Shown in pieces: positions 1 through 6,875 of a stretch of DNA of 15,366 nucleotides (positions are counted from its first letter, which is position 1; every line of letters begins with the position of its first letter). The stretch lies in assembly GCA_046726015.1 (NCBI GenBank), contig JBKOZS010000324.1, positions 1 through 15,366 on the forward strand, in the 5' to 3' direction. This stretch comes from QHWT01 sp046726015. GTDB lineage: Bacteria; Acidobacteriota; Vicinamibacteria; Vicinamibacterales; 2-12-FULL-66-21. The translations under genes were made by a program, and so were the position numbers. The notes beneath the pieces were generated by a model, which was not told the origin of the DNA, ran no database searches, and saw only the letters and a program-made list of their open reading frames with translations.

Positions 1-2267
1 AGATCGATCTCGAACCCGCCGCGCGCCTTCAGGCCGGTGACGCGACCATCGGGCCACGACGCCGGCAGCGCCGGTAAGAGGCGGATCTCCCCGTCGTCGC
101 ATTGCAGCAGCATCTCGGCGATCGCGGACGTGCCGCCGAAGTTGCCGTCGATCTGAAACGGTGGATGCGCGTCGAACATGTTGGGATACGTGCGCTCGGG
201 GCCGAGAAGGAACTTCAGGATCTCGAACGCGTGATTGCCGTCGCCGAGTCTGGCCCAGAGATTGATTCGCCAGGCGGTCGCCCATCCCGTCGCCTGATCG
301 CCGCGAATCTCGAGCGACCGCTTCACCGCTGCCGCGAGCTCGGGCGTGCGGCGCGCGTCGATGTCGTGTCCTGGAAAGAGACCGAACAGGTGCGACACGT
401 GACGGTGGTGGATCTCGGGCGCCCGCATGTCCCAGTCGTCGAGCCACTCCTGCAGCTGGCCGGCGCTGCCGATCTGCGGCGGCGCCAGCCTGGCGCGCGT
501 CGCGCTCCATTTCTGCCCCAGGTCGGCGTCGACGCCGAGCACACCAGCGGCCTTGATGGCGTTGCCGAACAGCTCGCGCAGGATCTGCCCGTCCATCGCC
601 GGACCCGCGGCGAGCGATGTGCCGAACGGGTGCGGGTTCTCGGGCGACAGCGACGGCGAGGTGACGAGCCAGTGATGCGCCGACTCCTCGACGAGCGTGT
701 CGAGGAAGAACTGCGCCGCGCCTTTGATCAGCGGATAGATGCGCTCGAGGTAGGCGCGATCGCCGGAGTATTCGTAGCGGTCCCACAGCGGCAGCGTCAG
801 CCACGCCCCGCCGGTCGGCCACATTCCCCATTGCGGCCCGTCGATCGGCCCGGTGGCGCGCCAGAGATCTGTGTTGTGGTGCGCGACCCATCCCCCGGCG
901 CCGTACATCTCATGCGCCGTGCGCGCGCCGGTGACTGACAGATCCGACACCATCGCCGTCAGCGGGTCCATCGTCTCGGCCAGGTTGGTCGAGAGCGCCG
1001 GCCAGTAGTTCATCTCGGTGTTGATGTTGATCGTGTACTTGCTGCCCCACGGCGGCGACATACTCTCGTTCCAGAGGCCCTGCAGGCTCGCAGGCTGCGA
1101 ACCGGTCCGCGAGCTGGCAATCAGCAGGTAGCGCCCGTACTGGAAGTAGAGCGCCGCAAGACCGGGATCGCCGCCGTGGCCAAACTCGCGAACGCGTTCG
1201 TCCGTCGGCACGCGCTTCGAGGATCCGAGATCGAGCGCGACGCGATTGAACAGCTGCTGGTAGTCGCGGACGTGCGCGTCGCGCAGCGTGTCTACGCTCT
1301 TGCGCGAGACCGGCTCGAGCGCGGCCGACACACGCGCGGCGGGATCGGCGGTCACGTCTTCATAGGTGCGATAACTCGTGGCCGCCGCGATCAACAGCGT
1401 GACGGCGTCGGCGTCTCGGACGATCAGGGCGTCGCCGCTGGCGTGGCGTGTTCCTCCCGTCGGCAGCACGCGGACCCGGGCTTCGAAGCGCAGCGCGCCC
1501 GTCATCGGACCGCCGTCGGCGGTGGTCCCGGCGCCATCGCCGTTGACGCCGCGCACCACGAGGTCGCCGTCCGCGGTGGCCTCCACGGTCGCGCGCTGAG
1601 GCGTCTGCATCCGCGCCTCGAGGGAAATCTGCCCCGGACGGCTGGCCGTCAGCCGCACGACGATGACCTGGTCGGGCGCGCTCGCGAACACTTCGCGCGA
1701 GAATGTCACGCCGCCGCTCACATACGAGACGTGAGCCGTCGCCGTCGCCAGGTCGAGGTCGCGCCTGTAGTTCTCGACCGAGTCGACCTGTGGAAACGTC
1801 ACCGCGAGATCGCCGACCGTCTGGTAGGGCATCTGCGCAAGCGGTTTCGACATCACCTTCGCGCCGACGAGCTGCGCGGCTTCCGAGTATTTGCGGTCCG
1901 CGATCAGCCGTCTCACTTCGGGCAGCGCGTCCTTCGCCTCGGGGTTCACCGGGTCGTACGGGCGGCCCGCCCACAACGTGTCTTCGTTCAGCTGCAGGCG
2001 CTCGTGGACGATGCCGCCGAAAACCATCGCGCCGAGGCGGCCGTTGCCCACGGGCAGCGCCTGCACCCACTCGGCGGTGCCGGCCTGCCGGGCCTGCCGC
2101 GGCGCGTCGAGCGGCAACAGCGGATGATCGGAAGCCGGCGCGCGATACCAGAGGCTGAGCGACGATGACGGCGGCGCGGCCTCGCCGATCAGCCGCGGCG
2201 CTGGCGGCGATTGGGCTGCCGCGATCGCGAGGACGACACCGGCGGCAAGAACTCCAGCGAGTCTCAT
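1..2267 (-). CDS. GH95 alpha-L-fucosidase, secreted (3' end beyond window)
   Basis: Glycoside hydrolase family 95 enzyme, expected to remove terminal alpha-L-fucose (typically alpha-1,2-linked, as on xyloglucan side chains) by an inverting mechanism. About 755 residues lie in the window without interruption; the C-terminus is cut off. A Sec signal peptide is visible (MRLAGVLAAGVVLAIAAAQS), so the protein is periplasmic or secreted. Family landmarks in order: EWVQALPVGNGRLGAMVFGG and LNEDTLWAG in the N-terminal domain, ININTEMNYWPA (N414 and N416, matching the catalytic Asn pair of Bifidobacterium AfcA), SPSLSPEN (E543, probable general acid), HRHVSHLFGLFPG, GWATAWRINLWARLGDG and QIDGNFGG (D707). 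All key residues are present. The ATG overlaps the stop of the upstream xylanase gene (ATGA), so the two are probably co-transcribed and translationally coupled. Exact linkage specificity is inferred from the family only. Confidence 0.95.
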   Translation of the reverse strand, partial: MRLAGVLAAGVVLAIAAAQSPPAPRLIGEAAPPSSSLSLWYRAPASDHPLLPLDAPRQARQAGTAEWVQALPVGNGRLGAMVFGGIVHERLQLNEDTLWAGRPYDPVNPEAKDALPEVRRLIADRKYSEAAQLVGAKVMSKPLAQMPYQTVGDLAVTFPQVDSVENYRRDLDLATATAHVSYVSGGVTFSREVFASAPDQVIVVRLTASRPGQISLEARMQTPQRATVEATADGDLVVRGVNGDGAGTTADGGPMTGALRFEARVRVLPTGGTRHASGDALIVRDADAVTLLIAAATSYRTYEDVTADPAARVSAALEPVSRKSVDTLRDAHVRDYQQLFNRVALDLGSSKRVPTDERVREFGHGGDPGLAALYFQYGRYLLIASSRTGSQPASLQGLWNESMSPPWGSKYTININTEMNYWPALSTNLAETMDPLTAMVSDLSVTGARTAHEMYGAGGWVAHHNTDLWRATGPIDGPQWGMWPTGGAWLTLPLWDRYEYSGDRAYLERIYPLIKGAAQFFLDTLVEESAHHWLVTSPSLSPENPHPFGTSLAAGPAMDGQILRELFGNAIKAAGVLGVDADLGQKWSATRARLAPPQIGSAGQLQEWLDDWDMRAPEIHHRHVSHLFGLFPGHDIDARRTPELAAAVKRSLEIRGDQATGWATAWRINLWARLGDGNHAFEILKFLLGPERTYPNMFDAHPPFQIDGNFGGTSAIAEMLLQCDDGEIRLLPALPASWPDGRVTGLKARGGFEID

Positions 2268-3373
2268 TTCGCGCTTCTCAGCGCGTCGACGACGGCGTTG
2301 AAGGCGGGTTTCGGCTGGCGCTGACGATCCCACAGCAGCGGATAGTTCATGCGTCCGCGGTTCAGCCAGGAATCGGCGTCACTCAATCCCCAGAACGTGA
2401 CGCGCGTGACGGCATCGCGATGCTTCAGGAACACCCGGAACACGTCGGCGTAACGCCGCGCGAGCTGCTGCTGCACGTCGTCCGGCAGACCGTTCGCGTA
2501 GGGATTGGCGACCGCGGGATCGGCGCCGCGTGGAGTGTTCGGCAGCAGGTTGATGTCGAGCTCGGTGTACATCACCTTCAATCCAGTGGCGTGCAACTCC
2601 ACGAGCGCCGTATCGATTTCCTCGATCGACGGCGTGTCCATGCGCCAGTGCGCCTGGTTGCCGATGCCGTCGATGCGCAGCTTACGCGCCTGGAGATCCT
2701 TCACCAGCGTGATCACACCGCCGCGCTTCGCAGGCTTCTCGAGATTGAAGTCGTTGTAATAGAGCTCGGCGTCGGGATCGGCCTCGTGCGCGAACTCGAA
2801 CGCCTTGGCCACGTAGTCGTCGCCGATCCCGACCTGCCACGGCGACGTGCGCATCGAGCCGTCCTCGTTGATGGCTTCGTTGACGACGTCCCAGCCGTGG
2901 ATCTTGCCTTTGTAGCGGCCGACGACGGTGCGGATGTGATCGCGCATGCGCGCGAGCAGCGTGTCGCGATCGGCGGGCTTGCCGTCCGCGCCCTGGAAGA
3001 CCCAGGCTCCCGTCTGGGAATGCCAGACGAGATTGTGCCCGACGACCTGCATGTGGCGCTCGACGCCGAACTGCACGTAGCGGTCCGCCGCGTCGAAGAG
3101 GTAGCGGTCGGCGGCCGGGTGCGTCGGTTGAAACTTCAGCACGTTTTCAGGGCTAATCTGGTTGAACTGCTTCGTGATGATGTCGGCGGCAGCCGTGTCG
3201 GTGCCGTCGAACTGTCGCTGGTTGATGGCGACGCCGACCACCATCCCCTTCGGCATCAGGTCCTTGAGCGCGACATCCTGGTGTGCGACCGCGGGCAGAT
3301 CGGCAAGAGCCGCGGCAACGAGAATGGTGCCCGACAACATGGAACACTTCATGGTGCGGAGCATTGTATTCAT
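2264..3373 (-). CDS. GH10 endo-1,4-beta-xylanase, secreted
   Basis: Family 10 retaining endo-xylanase that cuts the beta-1,4-xylan backbone outside the cytoplasm. With the start used here it has 369 residues, mostly one catalytic barrel with no carbohydrate-binding module. The acid/base Glu lies in WDVVNEAI (E166) and the nucleophile Glu in MYTELDI (E271). Other family marks are the ISPENVLKFQPTHP region, GHNLVWHSQ, YYNDFNLE and TFWGLSDADSWL near the end. The N-terminus has basic residues then a hydrophobic run ending LPAVA before HQ, a Sec signal peptide. The start is uncertain. In-frame ATGs occur at 3439, 3373, 3364 and 3352, none with a strong Shine-Dalgarno. I prefer 3373 because the 22 residues added by 3439 are Arg/Ser-rich and not signal-like. 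The stop overlaps the GH95 start by four bases. Confidence 0.95.
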   Translation of the reverse strand: MNTMLRTMKCSMLSGTILVAAALADLPAVAHQDVALKDLMPKGMVVGVAINQRQFDGTDTAAADIITKQFNQISPENVLKFQPTHPAADRYLFDAADRYVQFGVERHMQVVGHNLVWHSQTGAWVFQGADGKPADRDTLLARMRDHIRTVVGRYKGKIHGWDVVNEAINEDGSMRTSPWQVGIGDDYVAKAFEFAHEADPDAELYYNDFNLEKPAKRGGVITLVKDLQARKLRIDGIGNQAHWRMDTPSIEEIDTALVELHATGLKVMYTELDINLLPNTPRGADPAVANPYANGLPDDVQQQLARRYADVFRVFLKHRDAVTRVTFWGLSDADSWLNRGRMNYPLLWDRQRQPKPAFNAVVDALRSAK

Positions 3374-3437
3374 TGACGCTCGGCATTGGAGGCCGCTACA
3401 GTTCTGTCCACTTGATCGTCTCCTGGACGTGGCGACC

Positions 3438-3529
3438 ATGACGCGGGCCCTCGTTGCGTTTGGCCTGCTCGCGGCCCTCGGCGCACGGCCGGGCTGGACT
3501 CAGGGCTTCGACGACTGCGACCTGTGGGG
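3438..3529 (+). pseudogene. 5' remnant of a secreted-protein gene, cut by an insertion sequence
   Basis: An ATG at 3438 opens a frame reading MTRALVAFGLLAALGARPGW followed by TQGFDDCDLW. It looks like a Sec signal peptide and the first residues of a mature exported protein. The frame reaches the left inverted repeat of the insertion sequence at 3528-3530 after about 30 residues. Beyond that it continues only as out-of-frame transposase DNA, so the gene is truncated. I do not recognise the parent family. The coding sequence beyond the IS belongs to a different, cytoplasmic type of protein, so the missing part is not simply on the other side. The call rests on the signal-peptide-like translation and the abrupt junction; a chance open frame is possible. 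Confidence 0.5.
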
Positions 3530-3546
3530 TGCGTTAATTCGATCTG
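3528..3546 (+). repeat. Left terminal inverted repeat of the IS
   Basis: GGTGCGTTAATTCGATCTG matches the reverse complement of 4654-4672 at 15 of 19 positions. It lies 34 bases upstream of the transposase GTG start. Confidence 0.8.
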
Positions 3547-3580
3547 AGTACACTAGGGGCCTTTTCTCAGGGGATAAGCC

Positions 3581-4652
3581 GTGCTCCTGTCGGTCGTTTA
3601 CGTTGCCCTCCAACGGACCCTGCAGCTTGTCTCGCTTCTGTTCCGATCAACTGACTCCAAAGGGCTTGAGATCGTGGTGCTGCGCCATGAATTGGCGATC
3701 TTGCGTCGTCAGATCCATCGACCCACGTTTCGGCCGGCCGACCGATACTTCCTGGCGGCGGCCAGCCAACTGTTGCCGCGCGTCAGGTGGTCCGTATTCC
3801 TGGTTACGCCGGCCACGCTCCGGCGCTGGCACCGCTGGAGGGTGGCGAGGCGCTGGACCTATGCGCGACGGCCTGGCCGCCCGCCGATCGCCAAAGAGCG
3901 TCGAGCGCTGATCGTTCGCTTGGCACGGGAGAATCCGCGGTGGGGCTATCAGCGCATTGTGGGCGAGCTGAAGGGTCTCGGCATCGTCGTATCGGGAACC
4001 ACGGTCAAGAAGATCCTGCGCGAGGAACAGCTCGGTCCGGCAGGCAAGCGCAAGGGACCATCGTGGCATGAGTTCTTGCGCGCGCAAGCGAAGAGCGTTA
4101 TCGCTGTCGATTTCTTCACGGTCGACACCGTCTGGCTCCAGCGGTTGTACGTGCTGTTTTTCATCGAGGTCGCCAGCCGCCGGGTCCATCTGGCCGGGTG
4201 CACAGCCCACCCAAACGCCGAATGGGTCAGGCAACAGGCGCGGCAGGTGACCTGGACGTTCGCCGAACTGGCGGAACCGGTTCGCTTTCTGATCCGCGAT
4301 CACGATGGCAAATTCACGGGCGGCTTCGATGCCGTATTCGAGGCGGAAAACATCCGAATCGTTCGGACGCCGATTCAGGTCCCTGAGGCGAATGGGATCG
4401 CAGAGCGGTTCGTCCGGACCCCTCGATCAGAGTGTCTGGATTGGCTGTTGATCTTGAGCGCAGGCCACCTGGAGCGCGCGCTCACCGTGTTCATTAGATC
4501 ATTACAACGGTTGGCGGCCTCATCGCAGCCTGGACTTGGCGCCGCCGAATGGCCGGAGGTCAGCGACGACGTGGTCGGGGACGCACCCGATAACCGTGAC
4601 ACGCCGCGACCGTCTCGGCGGACTCTTGCACGAGTACGAGCGCGTGGCGTGA
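3581..4652 (+). pseudogene. IS transposase, integrase-core DDE type, broken by a one-base insertion
   Basis: DNA transposase gene starting with GTG at 3581, behind an AGGGG Shine-Dalgarno-like stretch about 8 bases upstream. The N-terminal part carries LEIVVLRHELAILRRQ and a helix-turn-helix-like region. The catalytic core shows AVDFFTVDTVW (D177), FLIRDHDGKF (D240) and NGIAERFVRT (E275), a DD(34-35)E spacing. The ordinary frame loses family character after residue 305 and runs to 4810 through the IS end. Skipping A4496 gives DHYNGWRPHRSLDLAPP and ends DRLGGLLHEYERVA with a stop at 4650-4652, exactly the C-terminus expected of this family. The repaired protein would be 356 residues. The copy therefore carries a single-base insertion (TCATT-A-GATCATT) and should be inactive, unless the base is an assembly error. 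Confidence 0.88.
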
Positions 4653-4653
4653 G

Positions 4654-4672
4654 CGAATCGAGTAAACGCACC
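4654..4672 (+). repeat. Right terminal inverted repeat of the IS
   Basis: Its reverse complement GGTGCGTTTACTCGATTCG pairs with the left end 3528-3546. It begins one base after the restored transposase stop codon. Confidence 0.8.
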
Positions 4673-4947
4673 GTACACGCGACAACTTCGCAACCCTGGC
4701 ATCCCTCGATTGGCAAGTGCACGTGTACGGCGCTGCCGCGCCTGAGATTCGTGCGGCATGTGACGAGCGTCACCTGGCCCTTCACGAATTTGCGTGGCGT
4801 CCCGCAATGAGGCGTGCCGGACTTCGCCGAGACGCGTTGTATCTGGTGCGGCCCGACGGATACATCGCGCTTGCGGCGGCAGTCCCGTCCGTCATCGTCC
4901 TGACGTCGTATCTTGATGCCCGCGGGATACTTGCAATGGTCAACTAA
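4673..4947 (+). pseudogene. 3' remnant of an FAD-dependent aromatic monooxygenase gene
   Basis: Immediately after the right IS end an open frame without a natural start reads TRDNFATLASLDWQVHVYGA, then FAWRPAMRRAGLRRDALYL, VRPDGYIALA and YLDARGI before a TAA stop. The LVRPDGYIALA and YLDARGI pattern matches the C-terminal thioredoxin-like tail of class A flavoprotein hydroxylases of the PheA/TfdB type, which act on phenolic rings. Only about 90 residues remain of a family that is usually 500 or more residues long; the FAD-binding domains are absent. The frame is open right up to the IS junction, so truncation coincides with the IS. A GTG at 4717 could start a 76-residue product, but that would be an accidental fragment. 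Family assignment rests on memory of the motif. Confidence 0.7.
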
Positions 4948-4977
4948 CCCGATTTAGGCGTTAACACGGCCGAGCGT

Positions 4978-5013
4978 AAGGCCCTGAGCCTTAAGCCCTG
5001 AGCCTCGAGCCGT
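4978..5013. repeat. Short heptad repeats between convergent genes
   Basis: In the 98-base gap between the monooxygenase remnant and the TetR gene, seven-base units of the form RAGCCYN follow one another: GAGCCTT, AAGCCCT, GAGCCTC, GAGCCGT (4986-5013), preceded by AAGGCCCT. AAGGC (4978-4982) and GCCTT (4988-4992) can form a small stem with a five-base loop. No T-tract follows, so a terminator role between the convergent genes is only possible. Repeats of this kind occur between genes in some Acidobacteriota genomes, which I recall but cannot check. Confidence 0.5.
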
Positions 5014-5045
5014 CGGAGTGTGGCGACGAGCGGCATCGCGCGGCA

Positions 5046-5750
5046 TCACGCAGAACGGCGTCGCCGGCGCATCCCCGACCGCCTCGCGGCCGTGCGCTCG
5101 GGGCGCTGGCGCGCCACGGCCCTGATGCCCCCAATCGAGAACTCGACGATGTGCCGTGCCGCCTGATTGATCTGCTCTGGCGTTCCAGTGAACGAAAAGC
5201 CGAGCCGCTCGGCGACCGGATTGCGGCGGATATAGAAGACGGTCTGCGACATCAGGCTGCCGACACAGCGCAGCGTGATGTCCTCCGACGGCGAGCCGCC
5301 AATCAGCTCGGCGACCAGGGCCGAGAGATACTCGAGACGCGGCCGCACGGCCTGGTCGACGAGCGCATCGAGCTCCACGGTCGGCTCGTCGATCTCGCGC
5401 TGGATCAGCCGATGCAGCGTCTGGTGTTCCGGGGCGAGCACGCGCTCCAGGAACACGGCGACGAAGCGGCGCAGTTTTTCCTCGATGGCGCAGCCAGCGC
5501 CGGCCTGCCGTCCGGCCTCGGTGGTCGCACGCATCGCGGCGATCGCGCTCTGCAGCACCTCGTGGTAAAGGCCCTCCTTGTCGCCGAAGTGATAATTGAT
5601 GGCGGCCACGTTGGCGGACGCCTCGCGACAGATGTCCCGGACAGTGACGTTCTTGAAGCCGCGCTCCCCGAACAAGCGTTCGGCCGCGCGCAGCAGACGG
5701 GCCCGGGTCTCGACGTCCGACCGCGTGCGGGTTCTCGCTCTCGTTCTCAC
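5046..5750 (-). CDS. TetR/AcrR-family repressor, CecR (YbiH)-like
   Basis: One-component DNA-binding repressor of 234 residues. The TetR helix-turn-helix covers about residues 36-57 (VTVRDICREASANVAAINYHF, followed by GDKEGLY). The ligand-binding C-terminal half contains LHRLIQREIDEPTVELDALV and VRPRLEYLSALVAEL, which resemble the same region of E. coli CecR (YbiH). The GTG start at 5750 overlaps the stop of the ABC permease gene (GTGA), so translation is probably coupled. An upstream in-frame ATG at 5921 lies deep inside the permease gene and adds unrelated residues. The gene is last of a four-gene efflux operon, and the palindrome before the first gene is its likely operator, giving autoregulation. 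Both ends of the protein are Arg-rich; the C-terminus carries a run of five Arg. The ligand is unknown. Confidence 0.9.
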   Translation of the reverse strand: MRTRARTRTRSDVETRARLLRAAERLFGERGFKNVTVRDICREASANVAAINYHFGDKEGLYHEVLQSAIAAMRATTEAGRQAGAGCAIEEKLRRFVAVFLERVLAPEHQTLHRLIQREIDEPTVELDALVDQAVRPRLEYLSALVAELIGGSPSEDITLRCVGSLMSQTVFYIRRNPVAERLGFSFTGTPEQINQAARHIVEFSIGGIRAVARQRPERTAARRSGMRRRRRSA

Positions 5751-6859
5751 AGCGTTCGTTTGAAAAGCGCGGTCGCTGCCGACATCGCGACAGCGGCAAA
5801 GAGCAGCAGGAATGTCAGGTCGCCGGCAATTGCGCCGAAGCCGGTGTTCTTCAGCAGCAGGTTCTTGAACGCGTGCACCGCATAGGTGAACGGATCGATG
5901 ACGGCAATCACCTGCATCCACCCGGGAAATCCCTGCTGCGGATACACGGCACCGCTGGGAAAATAGAGCACCGTGTTGAGGATGCCGAACACTGCGCGCG
6001 GCAGCAGCGGATCGGTGACGCGGACCATCAGCAGGAACATGAGGCTGATCAGGGCAAACGATGTCACCACGACGACGACGAAGAGCCGCATCAGGCGGAG
6101 TGGATCGAACGGGCTCGGCACGCCGGCAATGACCGACCCCACAACGATCAGGACCATCCCGGCGATCACCGCCTTGATCGTCCCGGAGATGTTGAACCCG
6201 GCGATCAGCTCAAGCTTTCGAATCGGCGTCACGAGGTACCCTTCGTGCAGACCGCGCGCCTTGTCGTCGATGAAGATAATCCCGCCGCCGATCATCACCA
6301 TCATGAAGATCGACATCACGATGGACCCGGGCAGGAGGTACTCGATGTACGGCACATAAGGATAGACCTCGACGACGTCGAGGCCGGTCTGCGGGGCGAT
6401 GCGTGGCATCATCACCGGCTGGTTGTAGCTGGTGAGCATCGTCCCAAACGTTGCAGCGAGCGCCGACGACACGAAGTTGTCGGTGTTGTCCTCGATGAGT
6501 GCGATCTGTGGCTGATTCCGGGTGAGCACCCGGCGTGAGAAGTCCGCCGGTATCGCGAGGACGCCGTTGACGCGGCCGTTGCGCAGGTCGGACACGGCGA
6601 CACCCTGGTCGGCGTAGTCGATCACGTCAATGGTGCGCGCGCCCGAGGAGATCGCGGACGCCAGCTCGCGCACCTTGACCGCCGGCACACCGTGATCCTG
6701 ATCGACGACAGCCACCCGGAGATGCTTGACGTTTCCGCCGAAGGCGTAGCCCAGCACCACCAGCTGAACGATCGGCATCACCATCGACATCGCGATGAGC
6801 ACCGGACTGCGGCGAAACCGCCGCAACTCGCGCTCGATGATGGCCCACGTGCGTCCCAT
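5747..6859 (-). CDS. ABC-2 type transporter permease (YbhS/YbhR-like)
   Basis: Inner-membrane permease of 370 residues with the ABC-2 topology. A cytoplasmic N-terminus (IIERELRRFRRSPVLIAMS) leads into one membrane helix ending VLGYAFGG. A large periplasmic domain follows (about residues 45-170, including VAVVDQDHG and LIEDNTDNFVSSALAATFG). Five more helices lie from about residue 175 to the end, including the GYLVTPIRKLELIAG coupling region. It should work as a dimer with the adjacent ATPase and dock to the HlyD adaptor to export a small hydrophobic compound or drug. It starts 16 bases after the ATPase stop and overlaps the TetR gene by four bases. E. coli Ybh has two permeases (YbhS, YbhR); here there is one, implying a homodimer. 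The substrate cannot be inferred. Confidence 0.93.
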   Translation of the reverse strand: MGRTWAIIERELRRFRRSPVLIAMSMVMPIVQLVVLGYAFGGNVKHLRVAVVDQDHGVPAVKVRELASAISSGARTIDVIDYADQGVAVSDLRNGRVNGVLAIPADFSRRVLTRNQPQIALIEDNTDNFVSSALAATFGTMLTSYNQPVMMPRIAPQTGLDVVEVYPYVPYIEYLLPGSIVMSIFMMVMIGGGIIFIDDKARGLHEGYLVTPIRKLELIAGFNISGTIKAVIAGMVLIVVGSVIAGVPSPFDPLRLMRLFVVVVVTSFALISLMFLLMVRVTDPLLPRAVFGILNTVLYFPSGAVYPQQGFPGWMQVIAVIDPFTYAVHAFKNLLLKNTGFGAIAGDLTFLLLFAAVAMSAATALFKRTL

Positions 6860-6875
6860 GACGTCGCTCGCTTTC

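Larger units (their letters stand above)
3528..4672 (+). mobile_element. Insertion sequence, about 1.15 kb, single-ORF DDE (rve-type) transposase
   Basis: A compact insertion sequence is bounded by imperfect 19-bp terminal inverted repeats (left 3528-3546, right 4654-4672, 15 of 19 positions matching). It holds one transposase gene filling nearly all of the interval. The stop of the restored transposase frame (4650-4652) lies one base before the right repeat. Outer ends may be GG...CC or TGCG...CGCA; neither choice gives a visible target-site duplication (left flank ends CCTGTGG, right flank begins GTACACG). The exact IS family cannot be assigned by eye. The transposase is of the integrase-core type often annotated without a family name. 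The copy appears inactive because its gene is frameshifted. Confidence 0.85.

Noticed and set aside
1176..3376. Two long plus-strand open frames (1176-2168 and 2165-3376)
   Set aside because: They are antisense to the GH95 and GH10 genes, which show full catalytic motifs. Their translations are Arg/His/Val-rich and low in family character, as expected of complement frames in high-GC DNA.
3361..3439. Xylanase start at ATG 3439 giving 391 residues
   Set aside because: The added N-terminal residues are Arg/Ser-rich and would spoil the signal peptide; the start also overlaps the divergent remnant's ATG.
4490..4652. Programmed ribosomal frameshift in the transposase
   Set aside because: No slippery run is present at 4490-4500, and related transposases of this type are single open frames; a one-base insertion explains it better.
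4717..4947. An independent 76-residue gene starting at GTG 4717
   Set aside because: The same frame is open back to the IS end and its content matches the tail of a flavoprotein hydroxylase, so it is a remnant rather than a gene.
5751..5921. TetR start at the upstream ATG 5921
   Set aside because: It would read over 170 bases in the wrong frame of the permease gene; the GTG at 5750 gives a standard TetR length and a typical four-base overlap.
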